Part shown: positions 37,401 to 45,533 of the stretch, piece after piece | Layout of the letters: each line of letters begins with the position of its first letter | Numbering within the stretch: the first letter of the stretch is position 1 | From: Bacteroidota bacterium | GTDB lineage: Bacteria > Bacteroidota > Bacteroidia > CAIKAF01 | Assembly: GCA_023432985.1 (NCBI GenBank) | Contig: JAEZEQ010000062.1 | Span: 62,001-126,000 of the forward strand | DNA length: 64,000 nt | Direction: 5' to 3' | Translations under genes and position numbers: made by a program | Notes under the pieces: model-generated | Database searches by the model: none | What the model saw: only the letters and a program-made list of their open reading frames with translations | Told to the model about the DNA's origin: nothing

Positions 37401-37542
37401 AAATCGGACAACAAGTACCCGTTTTCCCTACCCAGTTTGTAAAATTATTCATGGTAAAGTCGGAGTTCGGACAGGTACTCTGACCATAGCTCAACCCGCT
37501 CCATGACATAATAAAACCTGCAATAAGTAAAAATTTCTTCAT
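34417..37542 (-). CDS. Giant secreted PKD-repeat protein, paralogue of the neighbouring gene
   Basis: 1041 aa. Signal peptide to about residue 20 (GLSYGQ). The N-terminal domain is clearly homologous to that of the 12-PKD protein (CPNSDFTMNNFTNW, GIVNGRHTIMTGAGMDPNT, AYAYVVAECRPMKLSVSYC-like). Eight PKD-like domains follow, including one PKD pair corresponding to the tripled one in the paralogue. The last roughly 90 residues (YLPNTITMNEDNINEIFTIY ... ELLVFSRWGEKVAHVKGWQ) are the T9SS type-B sorting domain. It probably forms surface adhesive or fibrous material. It has its own consensus promoter at 37567-37597. Confidence 0.93.
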   Translation of the reverse strand: MKKFLLIAGFIMSWSGLSYGQSTCPNSDFTMNNFTNWVGKTGTCCPISLPTTGIVNGRHTIMTGAGMDPNTANQVPVVCPGYTFSARLGNSSTSRQAESLSYQIFVQPDSSNALFFYNYAVVLQDPSHTPADQPRFELQVRDQYNNIIPCTEYIVTAGQNIPGFQSNGSIRYKNWESVGVDLSPFIGQNVTIELRTGDCDLGAHYGYAYVVAECRPMKLSVSYCFGSNTAVLTAPPGFASYIWSDGTVGPTTSVLNPTPGQMLTCTLISVSGCNAQLVAELNQTVITPDFADTVVCHNASFMDSSTVIFGINDQWDWDFGDGNTGTGQFPTHVYATGGFYDVELVVTSDNGCKDSIMKTIEVIDVPTASFTAPQVCGNEWDFINTSIGNDSIISVEWRFGDNTTDTTFNGNYTYPDPNISGVWTYDVELLVTNENNCSDSMTVPIVLHDIPKADYNYTAIICEGSLASFTDSSFVGNENLASWEWDFGDGNNSTQEDPAHIYTTNGLYPVELIVTSDNGCKDTISYTIDVGKVPLADFPLPDACGVLIQYADSSEDYGQPITDWHWDFGDGSTSTDQHPSHLFPANGQYTVELIVTNSSSCADTVSKVVTAYDKPVADFSFDSACPFQEIDMFDQSSAIYDVISDWEWTLAPGVTVNTQNTSYIYDTAGYIPVTLSVGTAFGCRDTITKNIYVYEFPNSDFALDPVCHGFISSFQNLSTIDTGSINSYSYDMSQAGLGVSNSPAPNVTFPNWGQFPVTLTTVSNYGCIDSITKTIRVYANPEASFTIAPVNGCSPLTSQFTNTSTIPEGQIVDNYWDLEMGSSNDLHTSFTYGTGLYTISLLVTSNFGCKDSITQIDAIEVYPDPVAMLSSNPKSNSVIEPSFQFLNESTGYSNSVWQFGDGTMSYENNPFHIYPNDYVGHYDVGLLVTNEYGCVDTTSGRVYVYDDHVIYLPNTITMNEDNINEIFTIYGTNIVEAELLVFSRWGEKVAHVKGWQLDKLVWNGLGTNGNLLKQDTYSYKLIYSTKSGKVFDKLGHINVIR

Positions 37543-37566
37543 CTGTATTCACATATTTCGAATAAA

Positions 37567-37597
37567 CAAATATACCTTTGCAAAATCAAAATTCCAA
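37567..37597 (-). promoter_or_regulatory. Promoter of the 8-PKD gene: TTG-N20-TATATTTG
   Basis: On the minus strand TTG (37595-37597), a 20-base spacer and TATATTTG (37567-37574) match the Bacteroidota consensus. The box ends 24 bases before the ATG at 37542. It overlaps the -7 box of the divergent gene by two bases. Confidence 0.72.
37573..37580 (+). promoter_or_regulatory. -7 box (TACCTTTG) of the 111-residue membrane protein gene
   Basis: An exact TAnnTTTG match lies 29 bases before the ATG at 37610. I see no clear TTG at the -33 distance. The box shares 37573-37574 with the divergent promoter of the PKD gene, so simultaneous use is unlikely. Confidence 0.5.
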
Positions 37598-37609
37598 AAA
37601 AAAGTTAAA

Positions 37610-37945
37610 ATGTTTTCATTTTTAAATTTTCATAAGGACCCAAATGATAAAAACAGATATGTGTTTTATTTCAAGGATACCAATACAGCTACGGATTTCA
37701 AACAACTTTGCGAAGAATATTCCATCCCATTTAAAAAATTAACAGATCCTCAAAAACCGGATATTTTTTATTTTTCTTTTCACAAATCCGACTTTGAGGA
37801 TGCCCAACGCCTAAATGCCGATGCCATGGGTAAAAATCCCAAAAGTTTTTTACCCGATAAAACCTTGCGTATTTTCACCTTAAGTATCTTTTTTATAATG
37901 CTTGCTTTAGCCATTGTGGGATATTTGGTAAGTAAATTCGGCTAA
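37610..37945 (+). CDS. Small single-pass membrane protein, unknown function
   Basis: 111 aa. A soluble N-terminal part (about 1-80; YVFYFKDTNTATDFKQLCEE, then PDIFYFSFHKSDFEDAQRLN) looks like a compact alpha/beta fold. One membrane helix lies at about 87-107 (IFTLSIFFIMLALAIVGYLV). No signal peptide is present, so the orientation is N-terminus in. I do not recognise the family. It is divergent from the PKD gene and upstream of mpl by 76 bases. Confidence 0.75.
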   Translation: MFSFLNFHKDPNDKNRYVFYFKDTNTATDFKQLCEEYSIPFKKLTDPQKPDIFYFSFHKSDFEDAQRLNADAMGKNPKSFLPDKTLRIFTLSIFFIMLALAIVGYLVSKFG

Positions 37946-38021
37946 TTTCTGCACAATGCTCTGCTCATAATTTGCATTTTCATTCTCTACTTCTCTCTTC
38001 TTTAAATAGTACTTTCATGCT

Positions 38022-39386
38022 ATGAAAGAAAAAATTCATTTTATAGCCATTGGAGGAAGCGCCATGCACAGTTTGGCTTTGGCATTGCATCAGGACGGAT
38101 ATCGCATTAGCGGAAGTGATGACGAAATATTCGATCCGGCAAAAAGCAGACTTTCGGAGGCGGGCATACTCCCTCCCGAAACCGGATGGTTCCCCGAAAA
38201 ACTGGATGCAAAACCCGACCTGGTTATCCTGGGTATGCATGCCAAAAAAGATAATCCCGAATTATTGCGCGCCCAAGAATTGCATATTCCTATATATAGT
38301 TATCCCGAATTTCTGCACAGAGCTTTTTCGGAAAAAAACCGAATTGTCATCGGAGGCAGTCATGGAAAAACCACCATCACATCCATGATTATGCATATCA
38401 TGCACTTTTTCGGAAAGGAAATGGACTTTATGGTAGGTGCTCAATTAAAAGGTATTGAAAATCCCGTCAAAATAAGCTCGGCCCCTATTGCCATTATTGA
38501 AGGCGATGAATACCTCACCTCTCCGATTGATCCCCGTCCCAAATTTCACCTCTACAAACCCCATATTGCTCTTATAAGCGGAATAGCCTGGGACCATATC
38601 AATGTCTTCCCAAGTTTCGAAAATTATGTAGAACAATTTGCCATTTTTATTCAAAGTATTGAAAAAGACGGAGTTTTATTTTACAACGCCGAAGATCCGC
38701 ATGTGCTCGATCTGATTTCGAAAAATTCCCGAACAGATATTTCCTGCATTCCTTATAGTACGCCTTCTTATATTCAAAAGGAAAAGGATGCCGAATTGCA
38801 GTTGGGTGAAAAATCCATACGCATGCATATTTTCGGCCGGCATAATTTCCTGAATGCCGCAGGTGCAGTTGCCATTTGCAGTCTGCTCGGTATCCCGGAA
38901 GCCGATTGTTGGGAAGCTTTATCTTCCTTTGAAGGCGCCGCAAAAAGGCTGGAATTATTATATGAAAAAAACGGACGATCTGTGTATAAAGACTTCGCCC
39001 ATGCTCCATCCAAATTGCAATCGACCCTTAAAGCTTTTCTGGAAAAAACAGGAAAAGCACTCCCTTGTTTCGAATTGCATACCTATAGCAGTTTGAATAA
39101 AGATTTTTTGCCACAGTACAAACATAGCATGAACGACGCCGAAGAGGCCGTTGTCTTTTTCAGTCCCCACGCCCTATCCCTAAAACGTCTCGATAGTCTT
39201 AGTCCCACCGAAGTTGCTCAAGCTTTTGCACATCCCAGGCTGCATATTTTCACACAGGCCGAGGATTTAAAAAACTTCATTTTATCGCGTCGATCTGATT
39301 ATGCACATGTATTAATGATGAGTTCGGGCAATTGGGACGGATTAAATCTGGAGGAATTGGCTCAGGATTTCGTAGAAATGACATAA
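38022..39386 (+). CDS. mpl: UDP-N-acetylmuramate:L-alanyl-gamma-D-glutamyl-meso-DAP ligase (peptidoglycan recycling)
   Basis: 454 aa. It joins recovered murein tripeptide to UDP-MurNAc. The Mur-ligase fold shows the N-terminal Rossmann motif IGGSAMHSLALALHQ, the ATP loop GGSHGKTTITSMIMH, and IIEGDEYLTSPIDPRPKF, which is characteristic of Mpl rather than MurC. FAHAPSKLQSTLKAF and the C-terminal VLMMSSGNWDGL support this. It faces menB tail-to-tail with a shared terminator region. Confidence 0.92.
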   Translation: MKEKIHFIAIGGSAMHSLALALHQDGYRISGSDDEIFDPAKSRLSEAGILPPETGWFPEKLDAKPDLVILGMHAKKDNPELLRAQELHIPIYSYPEFLHRAFSEKNRIVIGGSHGKTTITSMIMHIMHFFGKEMDFMVGAQLKGIENPVKISSAPIAIIEGDEYLTSPIDPRPKFHLYKPHIALISGIAWDHINVFPSFENYVEQFAIFIQSIEKDGVLFYNAEDPHVLDLISKNSRTDISCIPYSTPSYIQKEKDAELQLGEKSIRMHIFGRHNFLNAAGAVAICSLLGIPEADCWEALSSFEGAAKRLELLYEKNGRSVYKDFAHAPSKLQSTLKAFLEKTGKALPCFELHTYSSLNKDFLPQYKHSMNDAEEAVVFFSPHALSLKRLDSLSPTEVAQAFAHPRLHIFTQAEDLKNFILSRRSDYAHVLMMSSGNWDGLNLEELAQDFVEMT

Positions 39387-39410
39387 AAAAAGCCGGAATA
39401 AATCCGGCTA
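39385..39410 (-). terminator. Terminator of the men operon
   Basis: Arms AGCCGGA (39391-39397) and TCCGGCT (39403-39409) form a 7-bp stem with a 5-base loop. On the minus strand a T tract follows (39385-39390). It lies 7 bases after the menB stop and just after the mpl stop, so it may also limit mpl transcripts. Confidence 0.78.
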
Positions 39411-39416
39411 AATCTA

Positions 39417-40232
39417 TTATGGGAAAAGAGGATATTTCCCGAAATCGGGATCTCTTTTTTCGAGAAAGGCTTTTTTTCCTTCTTGTGCTTCTTCCATTAA
39501 ATAATACATCAATGTGGCATCACCGGCAAATTCCATTATTCCGGTTTGTCCGTCCAATTCGGCGTTGAGTCCCCTCTTTATCATACGTAGAGCCAAAGGC
39601 GATCTTTTCATAATGGTTTTACACCATTCTACGGTTGTATTTTCCAGTTCTTCCAAAGAAACTACTTTATTCACCATTCCCATTTCTTCTGCTTCTTTAG
39701 CTGTATACTGATTGCATAAAAACCAAATTTCCCTTGCTTTTTTCTGACCTACATGGCGGGCCAAATAAGAAGATCCAAATCCGGCATCAAAACTGCCAAC
39801 CTTAGGTCCGGTTTGCCCGAAGCGCGCATTCTCGGAAGCTATGGTCAAATCGCAAACGACGTGAAGTACATGTCCTCCACCTATGGCATATCCATTCACC
39901 ATGGCTATAACCGGCTTGGGAAGTGAGCGTATTTTCTTGTGTAAATCCAATACATTCAAACGAGGCACACCATCTTCTCCTACATATCCGCCCACGCCTT
40001 TCACGTTTTGATCTCCACCGCTGCAGAATGCTTTATCGCCGGCACCGGTAAGCACCACCACACGAATATCCTGTCTTTCGCGGCAAATATCAAATGCTTC
40101 CAACATCTGAATATTTGTCTCGGGTCTAAAGGCATTATATACCTGAGGACGGTTTATGGTAACTTTTGCTATTCCTTCAAAAAATTCGAATCGTATATCG
40201 CTATACTCTTTAATTGTTTGCCAATTTCTCAT
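39417..40232 (-). CDS. menB: 1,4-dihydroxy-2-naphthoyl-CoA synthase
   Basis: 271 aa, crotonase fold. It closes the naphthoate ring of menaquinone. VNGYAIGGGHVLHVVCDLTIA holds the oxyanion hole. ARFGQTGPKVGSFDAGFGSSY and LARHVGQKKAREIWFL are MenB-specific, with the bicarbonate/substrate loop conserved. It follows menD by one base in the gene order menF-menD-menB. menC, menE and menA are not here. Confidence 0.97.
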   Translation of the reverse strand: MRNWQTIKEYSDIRFEFFEGIAKVTINRPQVYNAFRPETNIQMLEAFDICRERQDIRVVVLTGAGDKAFCSGGDQNVKGVGGYVGEDGVPRLNVLDLHKKIRSLPKPVIAMVNGYAIGGGHVLHVVCDLTIASENARFGQTGPKVGSFDAGFGSSYLARHVGQKKAREIWFLCNQYTAKEAEEMGMVNKVVSLEELENTTVEWCKTIMKRSPLALRMIKRGLNAELDGQTGIMEFAGDATLMYYLMEEAQEGKKAFLEKRDPDFGKYPLFP

Positions 40233-40233
40233 T

Positions 40234-41880
40234 TTATTTTTTGTGTATTAATTCTATCCATTGTTTATATGCCAAACCATTATTTTCGGCATCGGTAAAT
40301 ATTTCGAGAATGGAGGCCGCTTTGTTATTCCAAAAATCGGATAAACGGGCTGTGAGTTCTTCTCCGTTTCGGGCACAAAAATAATCCATTTTACTTCGAA
40401 TTGCAACGGCCTCGGTATGTGTATAACAAGGCGTTTCGAAATGAGGCATCCATTCTTTTTTTTTGTTTGGCCCTTCAATCAGCCGAAAAATTCCGCCCCC
40501 ATTATTATTGAATACAACCACTTTGAAACCGGGTTTTACATACCCATTCCAAAAAGCATTTACATCGTAATGAAAAGCCAAATCACCGCATACATACAAT
40601 ACCTGATCTTCTGTAGCTTGCGAAAATCCAACGGCCGTACTTCCCGATCCGTCAATGCCGCTCACTCCCCTGTTCACCCATATTTGGCAATCGTGAGGAA
40701 TAAAAGATTCGAGAAATTGCACATAACGAATGGCCATACTATTGGCTACATGCACCTGCATTTTGCGGGGAACACTTCTCAATAATTTGGCATAGGCCCA
40801 AACATCCGAAAAAGGAAGTGTGGGTATTTCCCGATCGAATCTATGTTGCAAGGCTTGACCAAGCTCCTGCCAACGCAGTTGAAAATCGGATTCTTCGGGC
40901 ACTAAATTTTCCAGAAGTCTGTGCACAAAGTCTATATCCGCCTCGCAATATACTCCCTTAAACTTGCCGTAGGTATTTATCTCACGCCCCTGTATATCGA
41001 CGTGGTAATGTGCTATATCCTTAGATTTTTGTATGGTATTTTTCCATATTTTAGACACTATACCCTTTCCAAAACTAAATAGGATATCGGGAATATATCT
41101 AGAATCGCCGTCGGCATGACGCACATATTCATTCAAATTGCGCAGACTGTTTTCTTTGGGCAAATTGGAAATAGCTTCGCCTACTACAACAAGTTGCGGA
41201 TAGGCCTTGCAGGCAGATATTATGGCTTCCCACCTTTCATCCTCCTTGGTTTGTCCGACCAGCAGCATTATCCGCTTCCCTTTCAAATCGGGCAATGGAC
41301 GCATTTCGCCCTTGGTCTTTTCGGGAAAAGTAAAAGTAGAAAGAATATGGGGATTAAGTTCGTCGAGTGCGTAAAGAGGTTCGTCGAACTGAAAATTGAC
41401 ATGAACGGGACCAAAAGGGAGTTTCGTTAAGGCCGTTTTAATTTCCGATAAGGCATGTATCACTTCCTTTTCATTGGCAAAATCGGCATTCAGGTTTACG
41501 CTGTGTCGAATATAATTTTTATATACCTCGTGTTGATTGATGGCTTGTCCATCTTGGTGGCCGATTTTATAGGCAGGCCTATCGGCTGTGAGAGCCAGCA
41601 AAGGCACATCAGAATAAAAAGCTTCTGCCAGTGCTGGGGCATAATTGAGTACGGCCGAACCACTGGTACAAATCATAGCCACCGCTTCTCCTGAAGCCAA
41701 AGACAAACCCAGGGCAAAAAATGCGGCACTGCGTTCGTCTATAATTTGATAACATTCCATACCGGGATGCTCTGTAAACGCAATAGTCAGAGGCGCACAG
41801 CGACTACCGGGAGAGAGTACGATTTTACGTACTCCTGCCTGAAACAAATATGCCGCTATTTCACGTATACCTTTTTTCAT
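40234..41880 (-). CDS. menD: 2-succinyl-5-enolpyruvyl-6-hydroxy-3-cyclohexene-1-carboxylate synthase
   Basis: 548 aa, a thiamine-diphosphate enzyme adding a succinic semialdehyde unit from 2-oxoglutarate to isochorismate. The N-terminal domain has VLSPGSRCAPLTIAF and DERSAAFFALGLS (with the catalytic Glu region). The C-terminal domain carries the ThDP motif CGDLAFHYDVNAFWNG ... VVFNNNGGGIFRLIEG. Length is normal. It starts immediately after the menF stop, so the three men genes are transcribed as one unit. Confidence 0.97.
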   Translation of the reverse strand: MKKGIREIAAYLFQAGVRKIVLSPGSRCAPLTIAFTEHPGMECYQIIDERSAAFFALGLSLASGEAVAMICTSGSAVLNYAPALAEAFYSDVPLLALTADRPAYKIGHQDGQAINQHEVYKNYIRHSVNLNADFANEKEVIHALSEIKTALTKLPFGPVHVNFQFDEPLYALDELNPHILSTFTFPEKTKGEMRPLPDLKGKRIMLLVGQTKEDERWEAIISACKAYPQLVVVGEAISNLPKENSLRNLNEYVRHADGDSRYIPDILFSFGKGIVSKIWKNTIQKSKDIAHYHVDIQGREINTYGKFKGVYCEADIDFVHRLLENLVPEESDFQLRWQELGQALQHRFDREIPTLPFSDVWAYAKLLRSVPRKMQVHVANSMAIRYVQFLESFIPHDCQIWVNRGVSGIDGSGSTAVGFSQATEDQVLYVCGDLAFHYDVNAFWNGYVKPGFKVVVFNNNGGGIFRLIEGPNKKKEWMPHFETPCYTHTEAVAIRSKMDYFCARNGEELTARLSDFWNNKAASILEIFTDAENNGLAYKQWIELIHKK

Positions 41881-42912
41881 TTAGTACAAAAATGCCGATA
41901 ATATTTTGCATTTATTCTCTGTCTCCACCCATTCTTTATTGGGGTCACTTCCTTGGGTAATTCCGGCTCCGGCGAAATACAAAATCCCATTATCATAAAT
42001 TCGCGCCGTTCTTAATTGAACAAAAGTTTGCAAATTCTGTCCCTCGCCTATGCCCAAGAAACCGGCATACATTTCCCGTTTAAAGCTTTCCTTTTCCTCA
42101 ATAAACTGCAAGGATATTTCTTTTGGCAATCCGCCTACAGCCGGCGTAGGATGCAATTCTGCTGCCAATTTCTCTATAGAAAGTTCCTCCGGTAAATCGG
42201 CATAAAAAACTGTTTTCAAATGTTGAATACTTTGTAAATTCAAGCTCACCGGTCCTTCTGCACGTATATTTGATAATCCGAAATTTTTCCAAACCTCATT
42301 TATATAAGTGCTGACTAAGGCCTGCTCATCCAATTCCTTTGCACCCCATTCTTGCTCACTTTCATTCATTTTACGGGTACCGGCAAGAGACATAGACTCT
42401 ATTCTATTCCCATTTTTTTGCAAGAACAATTCGGGTGTTGCCGTAATCCAGCATCCGGTACGTGCACTATAATACATGCAAATAAAAGAATTCGGATAGG
42501 CTTCTGCCAAACGACAAAAAACCTGATTCCAATTCAGATTCTGTTTATATACTTCGAACAAAGTACGCGCTGCCACAACCTTCCGAAAGCCTTGCAATGC
42601 AATCTGATTTCGAGCTTCCTCCACAAAAGAAATAAAGTTCTCTTTTGTTTGACGGGAATCTGTATAATTTCCTAATTTTGAAACAATAGGCCATTCCCCA
42701 ACTTCCGTAATCCTATATTTTTTTTCTTCCAAAATAGGAAAATATAAAAACTGTGGATCTTTCCAAAAATCGAATGCTTGTGCGGTAAAATACTTAACTG
42801 AAGGCATATGAGGGCTTGGCATTCCTAATTCAGCCACATAATAATGCGTATCTCCGGGTAGTTTATACCGGCAAAAAGCACCTTCTTCATTATGGGAATT
42901 CCCGTTTTGCAT
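41881..42912 (-). CDS. menF: Isochorismate synthase
   Basis: 343 aa, shorter than E. coli MenF at the N-terminus but with the chorismate-binding core. It isomerises chorismate to isochorismate, the branch point of menaquinone synthesis. Core motifs are FRKVVAARTLFEVYKQ, SMSLAGTRKMNESEQEW, LHPTPAVGGLPKE and, near the end, FAGAGITQGSDPNKEW. It is the first gene of the men unit. A 7-bp inverted repeat lies just upstream. Confidence 0.93.
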   Translation of the reverse strand: MQNGNSHNEEGAFCRYKLPGDTHYYVAELGMPSPHMPSVKYFTAQAFDFWKDPQFLYFPILEEKKYRITEVGEWPIVSKLGNYTDSRQTKENFISFVEEARNQIALQGFRKVVAARTLFEVYKQNLNWNQVFCRLAEAYPNSFICMYYSARTGCWITATPELFLQKNGNRIESMSLAGTRKMNESEQEWGAKELDEQALVSTYINEVWKNFGLSNIRAEGPVSLNLQSIQHLKTVFYADLPEELSIEKLAAELHPTPAVGGLPKEISLQFIEEKESFKREMYAGFLGIGEGQNLQTFVQLRTARIYDNGILYFAGAGITQGSDPNKEWVETENKCKILSAFLY

Positions 42913-42934
42913 TACTCCACGAAAATAGTAATAA

Positions 42935-42962
42935 ACCGATACATTCCCTATAATTTATCGGT
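42935..42962. promoter_or_regulatory. Inverted repeat upstream of the men operon
   Basis: ACCGATA (42935-42941) and TATCGGT (42956-42962) are perfect 7-bp arms, 14 bases apart, centred about 37 bases before menF. This could be an operator or a hairpin in the leader. No T run follows on either strand. Confidence 0.3.
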
Positions 42963-43104
42963 GTATAATTTTTATATATAAATGTAAAAAAAAATGCCTC
43001 ATTCCATTTCCATCTGCATTATATCGATTTATAAGTCAGACACAAAATGGGAAAACAAATAGGCACAATATGGACTTAATCTTTTTCGTTTGCAGGGAGA
43101 ATTG

Positions 43105-43112
43105 TACCTTTC
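43105..43112 (+). promoter_or_regulatory. Putative -7 box (TACCTTTC) of the OmpA-like gene
   Basis: One mismatch to TAnnTTTG. It ends only four bases before the ATG at 43117, implying a nearly leaderless transcript if used. Confidence 0.4.
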
Positions 43113-43116
43113 GCTT

Positions 43117-44076
43117 ATGAAAAACCTGTTTATTTCCATCCTATTCTTTGCTCTTTCGCATGGCCTGCAGGCACAGGCGGACACCCTCTTTTTCAGTTTC
43201 GCCTATGGTTCGGCCGAACTGCCTGAAGCTTTGAGAAAGACGGATTGGTCTCCATATTACAATTGCCATATCCATGCCTACAGCAGTGGTCCGGGAAGCG
43301 AGCCTTTTAATCGCCAATTGAGCAAACAAAGAGCTGATAAAACAGGCGCCTGGCTGGGCAGGCAGTATCCGAATATGCGCTTACAGATTCAGTATTTCGG
43401 CGATGCCCATAATCCCGACGATGCAGACAATGCCGCACATAGAGGGGTGAAAATTATAGCTTATAGAAAAAAGGAAGAAAAAGTAAATATTCCGATTCCG
43501 AAGGAAGAAAAAGTAAGCAATCCAAAGGAAGAGAAAAGTATAGAAATAAAAGTATATGATATAATAAGCAGAGCGCTTATTTCGAATTATAGTCGGGTTA
43601 AAGAAAACAATGGGCTGCGCATCGGAGCCGAGGGTTATAAAGACAGTCTGGTCAGCATTCCTGAATCGGGCAAACTCGATGTATACCTTACTCCACAAAA
43701 CGTACAAAAGATTGTGCGCATGGAAAATCTCTTATTTTATCCCAATTCGGCCGAATTATTACCGGAAAGTAAAAGAGCTTTAGATCAATATTTAAGGGAG
43801 TTGGATACAGATTCCGAATTATGTTTCGAGATACATGGGCATGTCAATGCGCCCTATCAAATGCCTGTACAAAAAACGCCGGCTCAATTGCATAAATTGT
43901 CGAAAGACAGGGCATTTACCGTATTTAATCAAATGCTAAAGAGCGGATTTCGCAAAGATAAAATGAAATTTGCCGGATACAGTAATACGCGCATGATACA
44001 TCCTTATGCAAGGACGGAAGCCGAAATGCGTTTAAATCGTAGGGTAGAAATAATCGTAAATGATTGCAAAAAATAA
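43117..44076 (+). CDS. Secreted protein with two OmpA-like domains
   Basis: 319 aa from the ATG at 43117. The signal peptide ends at LQAQA (about residue 21). An N-terminal OmpA-like domain (about 22-125) contains FNRQLSKQRADKTGAWLGRQ and ends GVKIIAY. A Lys/Glu-rich linker with three KEEK repeats follows. A second OmpA-like domain (about 205-319) has ENLLFYPNSAELLPESKRAL, KLSKDRAFTVFNQMLKSG and LNRRVEIIVN. OmpA domains bind peptidoglycan. The first lacks some canonical residues. It is probably periplasmic. Partners are unknown. Confidence 0.78.
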   Translation: MKNLFISILFFALSHGLQAQADTLFFSFAYGSAELPEALRKTDWSPYYNCHIHAYSSGPGSEPFNRQLSKQRADKTGAWLGRQYPNMRLQIQYFGDAHNPDDADNAAHRGVKIIAYRKKEEKVNIPIPKEEKVSNPKEEKSIEIKVYDIISRALISNYSRVKENNGLRIGAEGYKDSLVSIPESGKLDVYLTPQNVQKIVRMENLLFYPNSAELLPESKRALDQYLRELDTDSELCFEIHGHVNAPYQMPVQKTPAQLHKLSKDRAFTVFNQMLKSGFRKDKMKFAGYSNTRMIHPYARTEAEMRLNRRVEIIVNDCKK

Positions 44077-44077
44077 A

Positions 44078-44692
44078 TCAAAACAAACCGTTTAATTCGG
44101 CCTGAATACGTTCTACTATCTTTCCTAGATCTTCGGGATTGCTGGCAAAAGCATTATCATCAACATCGATAATCAGGAGTTTACCTTCGGTATAGGTCGA
44201 AATCCAGGATTCATATCTTTCATTCAATCGTTTCAAATAATCGAGGCGTATATTATTTTCATAATCGCGGCCACGGGATTGGATATTGCGCACCAGGGTG
44301 GGCACAGAAGCACGCAGATAAATAAGTAAATCCGGTGGAGCGATAAATTGGCTGATCAGGTGAAACATATCGAGATAGTTATTAAAATCTCGCGTACTCA
44401 GCAGACCCATTCCATTTAGGTTGGGAGCAAAAATCTGAGCGTCTTCATAAATAGTACGATCCTGAATTACATCCTTTCCGCTTTTCCTAAAATCAACAAT
44501 TTGATTAAAACGATTTTTCAAAAAGAAAATTTGCAGGTTAAAACTCCAGCGTTGCATATCTTCATAAAAATCGTTGAGATAGGGATTATCGTCTACATCT
44601 TCGTAATGCGCTTCCCAATTAAACTGTTTAGCCAAAAGGCCAGTCAGTGTTGTTTTTCCCGATCCGATATTTCCTGCTACTGCGATATGCAT
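44078..44692 (-). CDS. Deoxynucleoside kinase
   Basis: 204 aa. It phosphorylates deoxynucleosides in salvage. The P-loop is GNIGSGKT (about 7-14). The substrate Asp-Arg motif is DRTIYEDAQIF. Arg residues of the lid lie in NIQSRGRDYENNI. The family (dAK/dGK/TK2-like) cannot be narrowed to one base. It is the last gene of the block GH3, periplasmic protein, kinase (35 bases after the latter) and faces the OmpA-like gene, with a single base between the two stop codons. Confidence 0.93.
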   Translation of the reverse strand: MHIAVAGNIGSGKTTLTGLLAKQFNWEAHYEDVDDNPYLNDFYEDMQRWSFNLQIFFLKNRFNQIVDFRKSGKDVIQDRTIYEDAQIFAPNLNGMGLLSTRDFNNYLDMFHLISQFIAPPDLLIYLRASVPTLVRNIQSRGRDYENNIRLDYLKRLNERYESWISTYTEGKLLIIDVDDNAFASNPEDLGKIVERIQAELNGLF

Positions 44693-44726
44693 AATATGAA
44701 AGTTTATATAAGGTGAACGAAGATAA

Positions 44727-45530
44727 TTAATTTTCTATGGAATACACAGCCACTTTTTCATTCGCTAAAATGACGAGGCGGTTTCGGTTAACATCGAATG
44801 CATCGATTTCATCAAAAGGCAATAATAAAGCCTGCTCTGTAAAAGACAGTAAATCAAATGCGTGCAAAAAATTCTGCTTCAGCCAATAGATTGTATTTCC
44901 ATATACTGTAAAACGATTTTCAATATCGAGGGGTATGGATTTGATAAAAGCCCCGTAGATGTCGAACAGATAAATTTTCTTATCCGATCCGAGTAGAAAA
45001 AGTCGATTATCCTTTTCCAACATTTGTTTCATTTCCAGATTACTGTCGATAAAAGTATTCAGATTCTGCATTTTCTGCTTTTCCATAAAATTTACCGAAT
45101 AGCGGGTCAAGCTGAAATCATCGCGGCTATATACCCAAACTCCCCCATCATAGGCGCTGCATAGGGCGGTAATTTGATTGTATTCGGATGCCACAAAATC
45201 AATGGGATCTTTCAATACATTAAGAGTATTATCGAGAAAAATCAGCTTATTAAAGTCGGCATAAAAAACCGGGATACGCAATGGATTAGAGAAATCAACC
45301 GAGTGAATTTGCCCGTAATTCATTTCGGAATATCGGGTTGCCAGGGTATCCTTATTATTGTATTTTTTAATTTCGAAATCAGAAATACTATAAATATTCA
45401 TCAGATGATCTGCGGCTACCAGTCGCACATCTTTTCCGGGAAAGCTGTATAAAAACCGAAGTTGATTTTGTGCATTAAGCTGCAAAAAAGAGAAGAAAGT
45501 AAGACCCCAAAGCAACAAAAACCTGCACAT
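44727..45530 (-). CDS. Secreted, possibly beta-propeller protein, unknown function
   Basis: 267 aa. The signal peptide ends near LQLNAQ (residue 20). The mature part has repeated short beta segments of a propeller-like kind (LFLLGSDKKIYLFDIYGAFI, TVYGNTIYWLKQNFLHAFDL, FDVNRNRLVILANEKVAVYS), roughly 40 residues apart. No catalytic motif is recognised. It starts 3 bases after the GH3 stop and is probably translated from the same transcript. Confidence 0.7.
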   Translation of the reverse strand: MCRFLLLWGLTFFSFLQLNAQNQLRFLYSFPGKDVRLVAADHLMNIYSISDFEIKKYNNKDTLATRYSEMNYGQIHSVDFSNPLRIPVFYADFNKLIFLDNTLNVLKDPIDFVASEYNQITALCSAYDGGVWVYSRDDFSLTRYSVNFMEKQKMQNLNTFIDSNLEMKQMLEKDNRLFLLGSDKKIYLFDIYGAFIKSIPLDIENRFTVYGNTIYWLKQNFLHAFDLLSFTEQALLLPFDEIDAFDVNRNRLVILANEKVAVYSIEN

Positions 45531-45533
45531 CAG

